Source of the DNA: Pleodorina starrii
Taxonomy: Eukaryota; Chlorophyta; Chlorophyceae; Chlamydomonadales; Volvocaceae
NCBI GenBank assembly: GCA_030267565.1
Contig: BRXU01000003.1
Coordinates: 6,919,001-6,983,000 of the forward strand
Length of the DNA stretch: 64,000 bases
Reading direction: 5' to 3'
Position 1 is the stretch's first letter. Each line of letters opens with the position of its first letter. Of the stretch, positions 27,152-36,947 are shown piece by piece. A program made the position numbers and the translations under genes. The notes under the pieces are model-generated. The model saw nothing but the letters and a program-made list of their open reading frames with translations. It searched no databases and was not told where the DNA came from.

Positions 27152-30100
27152 TGGCGGCCGCCGCGCTGGTCGCTGTGGGAATGGGGGCGCTCCCTACGCT
27201 GGCGGCGGCGGCGGCGGCGGCGGCGGTGGCACCACCGCCGCCTTTGGGTTGTACGAAGCTGCTGGGGTTGGGGCTGACCAAGGGGACCCCAGGGGTAGCT
27301 GAGCCCGCCGCGGAGATGGCTGAGGTGGCGGAAGTGGCGGAGGCGGCGGCGGCGGCGGTGGCGGCGACGACGGCGACGGCGGCGGCTCCGCCCGCCGCAA
27401 TGGAAGGCCCGACGGGTTTGCCGGTGAGCTGTTCGTACAGGGCCCGCCAATCCGCCGCGACCCGGCTGGCGCCGCCGTACTGGGTCGCGGCGGCGGCGGC
27501 GATGACGGCGCGGAAGGCGCTGAAGACGAGCTGCGGCGGAGGGTGCGGGCGTTGTGCAGGAAGGAGCGGCATAACCACCGAGTTAACCGCACGTCGTCTT
27601 CAATGTCAGCTTTCTCGCATCTGGATGATCGAAATTGTCGTTCGCAGGGCCTTTCGGAAAACGCGGAAGTCTTACGACGGCGGCAGCACGAGGTGCTCTG
27701 AGGAAGGCGCTTTGGAGGGGGCGCAAACTGACCGAACCACCGACAGTCAGTGGTATGGTTGGCGAACGGACCGCGTATCGGTACGTCGTGATGCAGTTCA
27801 AGTTGGGCTGTCGGTGGCCCAGGTGGACGGTCGCTTGGCGGACAGGCGGACGGCGCACAGGCGGACAGGCGCTTTGTGGGGGCAGGCCTCCGGGCGCAAC
27901 AATCCGGGAAGGGCCGCGGCGTGCCGGTATTTCCAAGCGCGTGGTTGAGGCCGGTTGAGAGGCGTGAAGTTGGCGGCGGGACCCGAGTGGTTTGGAACCA
28001 GGGTGACTATCTTAAGATATGAATATATATTCGGGAGAAAAATTTGGAAATTTGAAGATACTTTTGCCGTGCTAAAAGGTGAAGGTTTAGATAATCCGGC
28101 CTCACAGGTGGGCATGATATCTCCCGGGGCTGTGTTTAGCCGGGAAAATCCCCTCCTGGACAGATCCTGACAGATACTCTCAGCGCTTCTGAGCCAGGAG
28201 TATCTCCGGCCGTAGATACTCCGCAAAATAAGATAGCCACCCTGTTTGGAACAGGCCCAGGCTCGCCGGGCTTAAAATCGTGGGTATTCGGGTTTAGGGT
28301 TTAGGGGAATTAGGGTTATTAGGGTATTATGTTATAACGAGCAAGCAACGTCCGCGTACTTGTAATTGTCCACGTATCCGAGAATGAACCCGGCACATTG
28401 CAGCAGATGCCTGCCTTCCCTTGCAACGCGCCTAATCAAGCACGTTCGCACTTTCAAATATATGGACAGTACGACACACGTGCCCAAAAAGCGAGACCTT
28501 TGTTTATATTTCACAATATCAGACACCATTGTGAAGTAATAAATATATGCCCATTTGCTGGCGGCTAGGAAGAGGAGAAAAATGCAAATCAAACTGTGCA
28601 CATTTGCCGCATGCGCAGCGACTTGAACATCACTGACTACAGTAAAAGGTATGGCGAAAACATGGAGAAAAATCAGCCGAGAAGTCCGCCGGCGGTCCAC
28701 TTTTTATGGACAACTTTCGTCGTCCTATCGATGGGGTTTCCGCCAGCCAGACTCGCGGACTGCGGATACGTTGCGGGTACGGCGCGGGTACGGTGCGAAC
28801 ACGCCCTATTTTACGCGCGGCACATCAATGTCGTAACTTCAGTCACGCGCGCCATTCCGCAGAGCTCATTCGCTCAGGTTCCGCATTAAAGAGAAAAAAC
28901 GGCGCCATGAAGCTACTCGGTAATCAAGTTACAAACTTTAAAAAAGCGTTTGCAGGAGGTGTCCGAACTCCGAAGGTTAGCTACCTCGTTGCAAGGCATC
29001 CTCAGGAAAACGTAACGGCCCCGCTCCCCGCAGCCGCACAAGCCCCGCTTCAAGTCAACTTGAACCCCAAAAGACCTTCCCATCCGTCTCTCCACATGTG
29101 CCTAGAGGTCTGCATATCAACTGACCGCGTGTGAATAGCCATCACTTCTCTTTACACGTAGCATGGGGGCCCACTGGGGTGAAATTGGTTTGTCTTGCAC
29201 GTCGTGGCGTGGTCCGGGTCCGCTGCTGCTAACAGTACTGTACAGCCGCTGAAACCGCTTTGCATCAAAAGTACAAAAGTACGGAACCCACTCACCGTTA
29301 AGATCGGTTGGAGCTCCGAAGCCACGGCATTCAGGACGCCCACCGGCAAGGACTCAGCGAACACCACGTACATGGCAAGCTGCACCGGCGGCGGCGTCGC
29401 CGCCGCCGCCGCCGCCGCCGCCGCAGCCGCGTTGGCGGCCAGGCCGCCGCCGCCGCCGGTGCAGGAGCCACCACTGTTCGTGGCGGCGTTTGCACATGCG
29501 GCGGCGGCGGCGGCCTTGCTGCTACCGTTGCATCTCACCAGCGGGCATTCGTCGATATCGCCGTACTGTGTACGGCCCATGGCGGTCGTCGTGGTGATCA
29601 TGTTTGCCGTACTGTCCGACAGCGCGGCGGCGGAGGTGCTGCTCGTAAGGGTGGCAGTGGCGGTGGCCGCGCAAGGAGAGAGCGGCGGCACTGCGAGGAG
29701 TCCGCCGCCGCCGCCGCCGCCGCCGCTGGGGAGCGTGGGTGCGCTTTCCGTACATAGTACGACACTTCCAGGGCTGACGCCGCCAAGTAACGTCCCCGCC
29801 AACAAGATATCCCGGTAGGCTGATTGGTCTTCGAGCACATGCATGCTGGCGTCGCTAAGGACCAACGTCGACAGCCCGGCGGGCCGTAGAGCGGCGCCGC
29901 CGCCACTGCCGGTGTTGAGGCCCCCCGGGGTGGAACGCTCCGTGTCAAGTTCGGATGCGAGCCCCGCCTGACGCGGGGAAGTGGGGTGAGGTGGGGTGAG
30001 GTGGGGTGAGGTGGGGTGAAGTGGGGTGAAGTGGGGTGAAGTGGGGTGAGGTGGGGTGAAGTGGGGTGAGGTGGGGTGAGGTGGGGTGAGGTGGGGTGAG

Positions 30101-31253
30101 GTGGGGTGAGGTGGGGTGAGGTGGGGTGAGGTGGGTGAAGTGGGGTGAAAAGTGGGGTGAAAAGTGAGGTGAGGTGGGGTGAGGTGGGGTGAGGTGGGGT
30201 GGGGTGGGGTGAAGTGGGGTTGCCGTATCTGGCCCTGGCTACGGCAAGCAGCAGCTGGCCCCACCCCCTACATGCCGCATGCCTCCTGGTGCCTCCCAAA
30301 CTGCGTATGCTGGCTGGGCGGCCCACCGACATGGGAACACGGATCCCCGAAATGGGAACACGGATCCCCGGAATGGGAACACGGATACCCTAGCCGCAGC
30401 CCCCGGCCGCAAGTTGGGCGGTGAAGGGCACTGGTCGGCAGCGGTGGCGGCGCGCCCCCCAGCGCCCGCTGTTGCGCACCAGCGGCCCCTGTCCCTCTCC
30501 CCTCCATTCTCCGTCGCGCCCCGTCTTTATTCACCGCCTTCCAGTCCCCCAAGACCTACAGACCCGGACGCGCCCCCAGGGGAAGCGCCCCGCCCCCCCG
30601 CGCCCCCGGCCCCCAACCGCCCTCCGGGAGGGTGGCGCCGTACATAAACACACTGTCGTACCACGGCCGCATGGCTGGCGGAGCTCACAGGCACCGGCGG
30701 CGGGCCGCTGCCCGGACCAGTTGCCACAGCGGTCCTGCGACAGCGACGGCAGTGGGAGCGGGAGCGACGGCAGTGGGAGCGGGAGTGTGATTTCAATGCA
30801 CCTGCGGGTCTAGGAGGCGCTTGCGGTTGAGGCAGCACAGCCGGCCCAAGATTGCGGGTGCCGGAAGGTCTCGGAGGCGGTTGCGGCAGCAGCCCATGCA
30901 AACGCAGGTTGCCAGCATGCAGGCGGGGGTCCGGGGGCGGCGCACGGCAACCCGGGATGTGTGTGTGTGTGTAGGCGCGTCCTCCCCGGAGGGAAGGGGG
31001 AAAACGCCTGGCAGCTGCAGCAGCAACGCTCTGAGGTCAAATACTGTTTAGGGCACATAAGCAATATAGAAACGCAGAAACGCAGAAACGCAGGGTGCGC
31101 GTATGACTTGATTCCGGTAGCGGTACAGGCACAATGAGGCGCCCCATCTGGCCGCACCTAACCCCTCTGAGGGCCTTGAGCAACAGTGTGCGTGAAAGCG
31201 CCATCCGGACGGCCCTGATGCGGGGGGAGGCCTCCGCTGCGGCGGCTGCGGCT

Positions 31254-31297
<44 letters not shown>

Positions 31298-33083
31298 TGC
31301 GGCGGCGGCGATGGTGGCTCGGCCGCCCGACGCCAGGCCGCTGCCGCCGCAGTAGCCGTCCTGTTCGCCACCGCCGCCGCCACCTCCGTGTACCATCCGA
31401 AGGCTCGCCATGCTGCTTGGTCGGCACATGTGCGACTGAGCGCCCGAGTCCGGTTGGGGCATCGGCGTCAGCGCCGACCCGTACGGCGATCGGCCACCGC
31501 CGCCGCCGCCGCTGCAGCCTGGCCCTGACGTCGAGTCGCCGCCGCCGCCGCCGGCGGTGAAGGTGAAGGGCTGGGACGCGGTGGAGTCAAAAACACGACG
31601 CGGGGACGTCGCAAAGCCGGCTGCAGTGGCGGTGACGTCGCCCTCCGGCTGTGGTCGCCATGAAAAGACCACGGCGGGGCTTCCGCCACCGCCGCCGACG
31701 CCGACGCCGCCGGTAGTGCTGGCGCTGCTGCTGCCGCCGGACGCCACCGTCGCCGCCGCCGCCCCCGCCCCGCCTACGGCGGTGGTGGTGGCGGCGAGGA
31801 GGGGCTGCACGGGCAGCTGCAGCTTGTCGTACAATAGTGCTGGTACGGCATCAAGTACGGCACAGACGAGATCGTGCAGGCTGCAGCTCGCGGTGAGGCT
31901 GGCGACGTGGTTGGCGACCTGAGATGCGGGCAGGATCCATGGATCAAGGATTGGATCCATGAATGGCGTGGTGATGGCATGGGGTGGAGCGTGTGGGAGG
32001 GGAGGGGCGGGTTTTGAGTTTCGGAGAACCCGGCGGAGGAGGGCGTAAATTCAAAATCTGATGGCCTGGTGATGCAATAGTATCTGCGTCGGGGTTTCGC
32101 AGATTGGGTAGTCGCGACTGGGACCAACCAACCAACCAACCAACCAACCAGCCAACCAACCAACCAGCCAACCAACCAACCAACCAACCAACCAACCAAC
32201 CTGCGAGAGGAACCTGGCGTGGCCGGCCTCCGCAAAGATGCCGTACCCCAGCAGCTGCGTCAGCCGTCGCAGCTCCGCCACCTGCGCCGGCCCGAACTCC
32301 AGCGGCGGCGGCGCCGCCGCCGCCGCCGCAGCCGCCAGCACCCGCGTCGTTGCGCAGCCTTGTCGCCCCCTGGGACCGGTCGACACAGCGGCGGCGGCGC
32401 CCTCCACGCACACTTGCGCCGGCGACCCAGTCGCCGCCGCCGCCGCCGCCGCTTGCCGCGGTTCCGGCCCCCAGCCCAGGATCAGCGCCGCAGCCAGGCA
32501 GCCGCCCCCCGCCCCCGTGTAGATGGGCAGGGCCAGGTGCTCTCCGGGCGCGAGGTGCACGGCGCCCGGCGGCCGAAGGCACACGGCGGCTGTGCTCTGT
32601 CTGAGGCTGGGGGCTGGCCCAGCGAAGGGGCCGGGGCCGGGGCCCGCCTCCGGCGCGGCGGCGGCGGGCTGAATTATCGCCAGGAGCGAGTCGTCTGCCT
32701 GCGAATCGGGCGCCAAAGGGTCAATCCCGATTGGGCCCACGAGGCATCCCCGTGCCCCGCCGGGCCCAGGAGCGAAGGGTTACAGGTGTGTTGCGTCGTT
32801 CGTCGTTGGTCGGGGGCGCCAAAGGGGTGCAGGCGGAGAGGGAGAGGAGGGACGTGCACGTGCTTTAGGGTTTAGGCAACTCCGTCCGGCAGCAGGAACG
32901 GGAGGGGAGCGGCGGGGAAGCGCTTGCCGTTACCGTTACCGTTACCTGGAGCGATAGTAGCTGGTCGCGGAGGGCGCGCATCCAACCGCCGCCGCTCAGG
33001 CTGAGGCGCCCAGAGCCGTTCAGGTGCCAGCCACCGCCGCCGCCGCCGTTGCTTCCAAAGATCACCAGGCTGCATCTCCCCAT
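16473..33083 (-). CDS. GAF-like/TKL-type protein kinase, multi-exon
   Basis: This is a large signalling kinase gene on the minus strand. Exons placed from matching splice phases, in gene order: 33083-32946, 32698-32201, 31918-~31127, 29967-29296, 27530-26744, 26486-26195, 25791-25742, 25079-24847, 24134-24072, 23712-23598, 23336-23308, 22839-22714, 22378-22251, 18234-18146, 17982-17935, 17324-17260, 17073-17003, 16680-16473. From 27530 to the stop the reading frame is continuous (768 codons including stop). Between 31127 and 29967 one or two exons are unresolved. One candidate ends at 30802 ([10 protein letters not shown]). Another lies near 30674-30618 ([18 protein letters not shown]). The placed exons give about 1,467 residues. 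The start is the ATG opening [12 protein letters not shown]; an upstream exon cannot be excluded. The architecture matches the large volvocine GAF-plus-kinase proteins as I recall them. Substrate and ligand are unknown. Confidence 0.85.
18051..18112. repeat. CATCA/CACAT pentanucleotide repeat in kinase intron
   Basis: Imperfect ATCAC units fill the middle of the 163-nt intron 17983-18145. Confidence 0.75.
18540..18840. repeat. 182-bp-spaced direct repeat in kinase intron
   Basis: A block containing TGTGAGAGTGTCGACATTCC followed by TGCTGATAGRCAGCCAGAGC occurs at 18581 and again at 18763, with similar flanks (GGCGAGGGCGT before, AAATGCCTGC after). It is an old partial duplication inside the 4-kb intron 18235-22250. 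Confidence 0.75.
20255..20890. repeat. degenerate ~70-bp tandem repeat in kinase intron
   Basis: About nine diverged units recur every 65-75 bp. Each has a core like CGTGGTGCRCCCCTCCC, then CGGTGYGCGCCGCCC, then TTTCCCC. Landmarks are near 20374, 20444, 20508, 20660, 20722, 20794 and 20864. The open frames on both strands here are by-products of the repeat. Confidence 0.6.
22155..22195. repeat. 12-bp inverted repeat around a TTCG loop
   Basis: GGGCGGGGCCCC (22155-22166) and GGGGCCCCGCCC (22184-22195) are perfect complements. The spacer can form an inner GCG...CGC stem closed by a TTCG-type loop. It sits next to the telomere-like tract in the kinase intron. Confidence 0.75.
22196..22246. repeat. 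telomere-like CCCTAAAA tract at a kinase donor site
   Basis: Four CCCTAAAAC-type units separated by CTGACAA lie immediately downstream (minus strand) of the donor of the DFG exon (exon end 22251). On the minus strand this reads GGTTTTAGGG, the Chlamydomonas-type telomere motif. Confidence 0.8.
22396..22420. repeat. telomere-like TTTAGGGTTTTAGGGG tract at a kinase acceptor
   Basis: This short tract lies about 18 bp upstream (minus strand) of the acceptor for the catalytic-loop exon that starts at 22378. That exon therefore has telomere-like DNA on both sides, in opposite strand sense. Confidence 0.75.
22597..22701. repeat. GGT trinucleotide microsatellite
   Basis: A long run of GGT with a few GTT interruptions fills much of the 335-nt intron 22379-22713, starting about 13 bp from the donor of the exon ending at 22714. 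Confidence 0.95.
24172..24217 (+). repeat. intron-associated dispersed repeat, copy 1
   Basis: It contains GATACTGCAGCGAAGGGACG, then GAGACGGCGTTAGCGGACGG and ACC. It lies 38 bp from the acceptor of kinase exon 24134-24072. It matches the copies at 25163, 47055 and 57737. Confidence 0.85.
25163..25215 (+). repeat. intron-associated dispersed repeat, copy 2
   Basis: It contains GGGTAAAAAGAAAATACCGC, AGCGGGGAAGGACACGGCG and TTAGCGAACGGACCC. It lies about 84 bp from the acceptor of kinase exon 25079-24847. Confidence 0.85.
25797..25851. repeat. telomere-like TTTTAGGG tract at a kinase acceptor
   Basis: The + strand reads GGGGTTTTGGGGTTTTAGGG and continues with TTTTAGGG units. On the minus strand the tract runs up to 6 bp before the acceptor of exon 25791-25742. 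Confidence 0.85.
26195..33083 (-). CDS. N-terminal sensor region of the kinase (GAF-like)
   Basis: The exon 32698-32201 reads like a GAF domain, with [44 protein letters not shown]. The next exon, from 31918, carries [20 protein letters not shown] and a poly-Ala run of more than 20 residues (about 31240-31310). The exon 29967-29296 contains [20 protein letters not shown] and [17 protein letters not shown]. The exon 27530-26744 has RALYEQLTG and long Ala and Gly runs. The exon 26486-26195 has [17 protein letters not shown]. The GAF call is by pattern only. No transmembrane segment or signal peptide is evident in the placed exons. Confidence 0.6.
27999..28244. mobile_element. hAT-type MITE (non-autonomous)
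   Basis: This 246-bp element has terminal inverted repeats CAGGGTGACTATCTTA (left) and its near-complement TAAGATAGCCACCCTG (right), matching at 15 of 16 positions. It is flanked on both sides by the exact 8-bp direct repeat TTTGGAAC (27991-27998 and 28245-28252). An 8-bp duplication and ends starting CAGGG are typical of the hAT superfamily. It has no coding capacity. It is AT-richer than its host intron 27531-29295 of the kinase gene. Confidence 0.85.
28289..28326. repeat. degenerate telomere-like tract (TTTAGGG type)
   Basis: GGGTTTAGGGTTTAGGGG is followed by ATTAGGGTTATTAGGG, 45 bp beyond the MITE in the same intron. Confidence 0.75.
29980..30221. repeat. GTGGGGTGAG decamer satellite in kinase intron
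   Basis: About 24 copies of GTGGGGTGAG or GTGGGGTGAA abut the acceptor of the exon starting at 29967, leaving only about 12 bp between array and splice site. On the transcript strand it is C-rich (CTCACCCCAC) and serves as the pyrimidine-rich tract. The Pro-Thr-Ser-His open frame across it is an artefact. Confidence 0.9.
30335..30395. repeat. 21-bp tandem repeat, 3 copies
   Basis: The unit ATGGGAACACGGATCCCCG plus GA recurs three times with small changes. It is in the unresolved part of the kinase gene. Confidence 0.85.
32122..32200. repeat. CCAA/TTGG tetranucleotide array starting at a splice donor
   Basis: The array of CCAA (TTGG on the minus strand) begins exactly at the donor of the kinase exon ending at 32201, so the GT of the donor is the first repeat unit (CAG|GTTGGTTGG). 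Confidence 0.9.
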
Positions 33084-36000
33084 CGTCAGTAGGCATTCGG
33101 CAATGGGGCATTCGGGCCGTCAATTAGTGAGCCCGAATGCCTTGGCGGGCGATCAGGGCGAACATGCGAAGGGCAAGCGTCCATTGCCAACACACCTGAC
33201 GTCGGCGCCTAAAGTCGCCGCCACGGCCGCCAGGCTGCCTGATATACGTTCCAGCCATGTCGGGCATTCTAGTGCGCCAAGCTTGGCGCAAACGGCCGCG
33301 ACGCTCGCCTGTGCAATAGTTGAGACGGTGACGTACTGGAATTGCATGCATGGCGGGTCACCCAGTGCACAGAAAAAACGGCCCGTCATCAGCTGCACCT
33401 GCAAGTCTGGGAGGTGCCTTGCTTTTGATCCACGCGATGGAAAGGACGTCGGTGCCAATTCGTGGTCATGCCGGCCCGCAATACGTCCGGTCGGATCATG
33501 TGGGCCTACTTCGAACTTATGACAGCAGAAGCAGCCACTTATCCAACGCATGGCTGGAAATGAAAAACGGAGGGTTAGGGCGGGTAAAAGTACTAGGGTC
33601 CCGGGTCCATTCTACCTGTGCCAAGTCCTGTTCAGTTTTAAATGCAGGAGGCGCATAGAATGATAACTTCAGAGACATTTTATTACCCAAAGATGGTCAA
33701 GTGCACGTAATAATTTGCCACAATTTGTTCGCACAGCGGAAATTCGCACCTTTTTGGCGATACAAACCGAATGGACGAGCCGTCACTCATCCCCGTTCTT
33801 CATTCCCAGCCCCTTCATGAATGCCTTTGAAGTATAACGCAAAATAATATGAAGTAATAAATTGAATTCATTAGTCTTTGGGTTGGAATAAGCTTCGGCG
33901 ATACGCGTTGCCCGGGTGGGGTTTCGTGAACTACCCGTACCTGAACGTGAACTACCTGATATCGTGAGATGGACTACCGGTACCTTCTTCCATCTCGCTT
34001 CAGAAATGTTCAATCAAGGTTTATCTTCAGGTTTTATTGTCTGGTGTACTCAGGTCTCAATTGTGAAGTACCGGCTCCATGCTGCAGCAGTCCTACCCTG
34101 TCGGACGTCGGACCGTCGAAGCCGCTGTACTCGGCCTAACAGCCCTACTCTTCACCGCGCGTTTTCCGCTTATCTGAGCCAATGCAGGTCGCCTTAAACC
34201 TGCTTGGGCCGTCTTGCGGAACATACCTATCCCGAATAGCCTTCGACCCGAAAACCCTAAGACATGCGCGCGCGCATCGTGCACGCGTTCCTGTTAACAC
34301 GTCGTGAATCTGCCGCTGCTCGCAACTCCATGGCAAGCGGCAACGCGCCCGTAGCGCCGCCCCTTCAAACTGTCCACTTGGCCACTTGGAATGAAGTGGA
34401 GTACCCACAAAACAAAAACCAGAATGCAGATAGGCACTTCCTTACATCCCCCCATCACATTTGTACGGGGGAAAGGAGCGAACCTACCGAAGTCTGCCTC
34501 ATTGCGGCTTACATTTTCGGCAAAAGTGCTGCAAGTGCGCAGCGCCGCGGTTGACGATCTGGAACCTGCCTCTCGCAGAGCACCAACACGTTTTATTTCA
34601 GCCTGCGACTCGCCCATCCCCCCGGGGAAGCCCGCCTCGACATCCAACAGCCCTCCGACGGCTCCGAAACCCCTCGGCCTCCGGGAAGGCGCGAGGATGG
34701 CACGTCTGTGGCGGCTGTCGGGCCCCCACTCGATCAACGGTCGACCTGCGGACATACGACGAAAAGTGGAAAAAGGACAACCCTCGCCGACCCGTGGGTC
34801 GGAACCAGGCCGTTTGAACTCCGGTTGGAGAGAGAGCGCGCGCGCTTCCCCTTGCCTGTCCTGCGGTCTGTGGACTAGGACTTCGGTGCGCAGACGTAAA
34901 AAGGGGTTGGACGTCCTCCGTCGGCATCGAAGGGCTGTCGCCCCAGCAGGACTCGGGTACGTAGTCGGGTTGCCTGAACAGTCCCATGGGGTTGCCTGAA
35001 CAGGACACGTCGCCCCACCGGGTTCAGACAACACCAGCAGGTGTCTGAGAGCGGCGCCTGCGCGCATCCCTGCCTCGCCCCGCCTGGCACGTGCCCAGGC
35101 CCCGCGGGCCCAAGGAACGGTGGTGGGTCATCCACGCACGCACTCACGCGTCCCCAAAACCCCTAATTGCAGAGCCGCTTTCGGGGGCCCTCTGGGGGAC
35201 CGTGACGCTTGGGTGCGCCCTGACTTCTGCTGCTGCCGTGTTTTGCTGTTGCGGACGCCCTTTGCTGCTGCTGCCGCCGCCTTCTGCCATTTCCGCCCTT
35301 CGCCGAATGTGGGGGGGGGTGTTCATTACGGGGGGGTTGCAGCTTCACTCGTGGCCCATTTCAGCCTGGCGGTCCCTGTCTATCTTTCCCGCATCAGTCT
35401 TTCGGAGGATCGGAGCGGCCCCACCTTTTCACCCCGCATGCAGCCCTGCATCAGGCAACGCCCAGCTGAAGGGCCCGCTGGGCCCGCTGGCGCTCTCGCC
35501 TTTCCGAGGGTGGGTCTGAAGCCCACTGCAACAACCCTAACAACAACAACAACCCCAACCCCAACAAACCCATCCGAATGTGCACAGCGCCCCCCATTTC
35601 CGTCCCTTCTTGCCGCGCGGGTGCCTGCACAAGGGGGCGCTCCGCCTCACGCGGCGGCCCTTGTCGGTGGGAAGAGAGCGACAAAGTGCAGGTGCGGGGT
35701 GCGCGGGAGCGGAGTGCGCTGTCAAGGAATCATGGCCGGTCAGGTCAGTGTTGGCGGGTCCAGCCCAGAGTCGACGCCGCCTCCTCCTCCTCCGCCTCCT
35801 CCATGACACCATGAGCGCCGGGCGGGCGGGCGGGCGGGCGTGTGTGTGTGTGTGTGTGTGAGGCGGTGCGCTGCGCACCGGGCCTCATGCGGCGGCGGCC
35901 GCCATGCGTCCCCATGCAGTTGTCCCTCATGCGTTCCGCCCCTCGTGCGGCTGTCCCTAATGCATCGCCTGACGCGGTGGCCCTCCTCATCCGCTTGCTG

Positions 36001-36089
36001 CCGTCGGCCCCTCATGCGGCCTCATTGGGCAGTCGGCTGCTCTGATGGCTTGAAGCCCACCACCTGGAGACAACACGAGCCGGGTGGAT
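33084..36089. other. intergenic, kinase 5' flank and acetate kinase 3' flank
   Basis: No gene recognised. The promoter of the kinase should lie in the first part, but I cannot point to elements. Around 33.6-34.4 kb the composition is more even. A GGGC run and a GT run lie near 35815-35860. Confidence 0.4.
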
Positions 36090-36742
36090 GGGCGGGGCAG
36101 GGCAGGGGCAAGGGCAGGGGCAGGGGCAAGGGCAGGGGCAGGGGCAAGGGCAGGGGCAAGGGCAGGGGCAGGGGCAAGGGCAGGGGCAAGGGCAGGGGCA
36201 GGGGCAAGGGCAAGGGCAAGGGCAGGGGCAGGGGCAGGGGCCGGGGCAAGGGCAGGGGCAGGGGCAGGGGCAGGGGCAGGGGCATGGGCAGGGGCAGGGG
36301 CAGGGGCAGGGGCAGGGGCAGGGGCGAGGGCAGGGGCAGGGGCAGGGGCAAGGGCAGGGGCAGGGGCAAGGGCAGGGGCAAGGGCAGGGGCAAGGGCAGG
36401 GGCAAGGGCAGGGGCAAGGGCAGGGGCAAGGGCAGGGGCAGGGGCAGGGGCAAGGGCAGGGGCAGGGGCAGGGGCAGGGGCAGGGGCAGGGGCAAGGGCA
36501 GGGGCAAGGGCAGGGGCAAGGGCAGGGGCAAGGGCAGGGGCAAGGGCAGGGGCAAGGGCAGGGGCAAGGGCAGGGGCAAGGGCAGGGGCAAGGGCAGGGG
36601 CAAGGGCAGGGGCAAGGGCAGGGGCAAGGGCAGGGGCAAGGGCAGGGGCAAGGGCAGGGGCAAGGGCAGGGGCAAGGGCAGGGGCAAGGGCAGGGGCAAG
36701 GGCAAGGGCAAGGGCAGGGGCAATGGCAGGGCAAGGGCAGGG
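36090..36742. repeat. GGGCAR hexanucleotide/dodecamer minisatellite
   Basis: About 650 bp of GGGGCA and GGGCAA units alternate, tending to a 12-bp unit GGGCAAGGGCAG in the distal half. All six frames stay open, giving spurious GQ, AGAR, GKGR, PCPC and PLPL proteins. It lies just beyond the 3' end of acetate kinase. Confidence 0.95.
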
Positions 36743-36800
36743 CTGTGGGGTGTGCGAGGGCAGGAAGGCTACCTAGGGCATAGTGGGAGAGGGGCAGTCC

Positions 36801-36815
36801 CTCCGCTGCGGTATC
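36801..36815 (-). repeat. intron-associated dispersed repeat, core fragment
   Basis: GATACCGCAGCGGAG on the minus strand is the core of the dispersed repeat. Its CCGCAG could serve as the last acceptor of the acetate kinase gene. Confidence 0.6.
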
Positions 36816-36867
36816 TTGTTGCTCAATCCGTTCCCTCTTCCCCCTCCCCCCGCCCCGCTCGTCCGCA

Positions 36868-36927
36868 GCGCAGTGACTCATTGTTACCGTACATAAAGGA
36901 GCATACCGTATCACTCCCTGACCCCCC
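36868..36927 (-). repeat. TCAGGGAGTGATA repeat, copy 1
   Basis: The minus strand reads GGTCAGGGAGTGATACGGTA, then TGCTCC, AATGAGTCACTGCG. It matches two + strand copies at 38218 and 38346 in another intron of the same gene. Confidence 0.8.
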
Positions 36928-36947
36928 GCTCCAGCCCCCCTGCTCGC

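Noticed and set aside
29598..30332. Minus-strand frame with [10 protein letters not shown] repeats
   Set aside because: Translation of the GTGGGGTGAG satellite in a kinase intron. Only the part after the acceptor at 29968 is coding, and in another frame.
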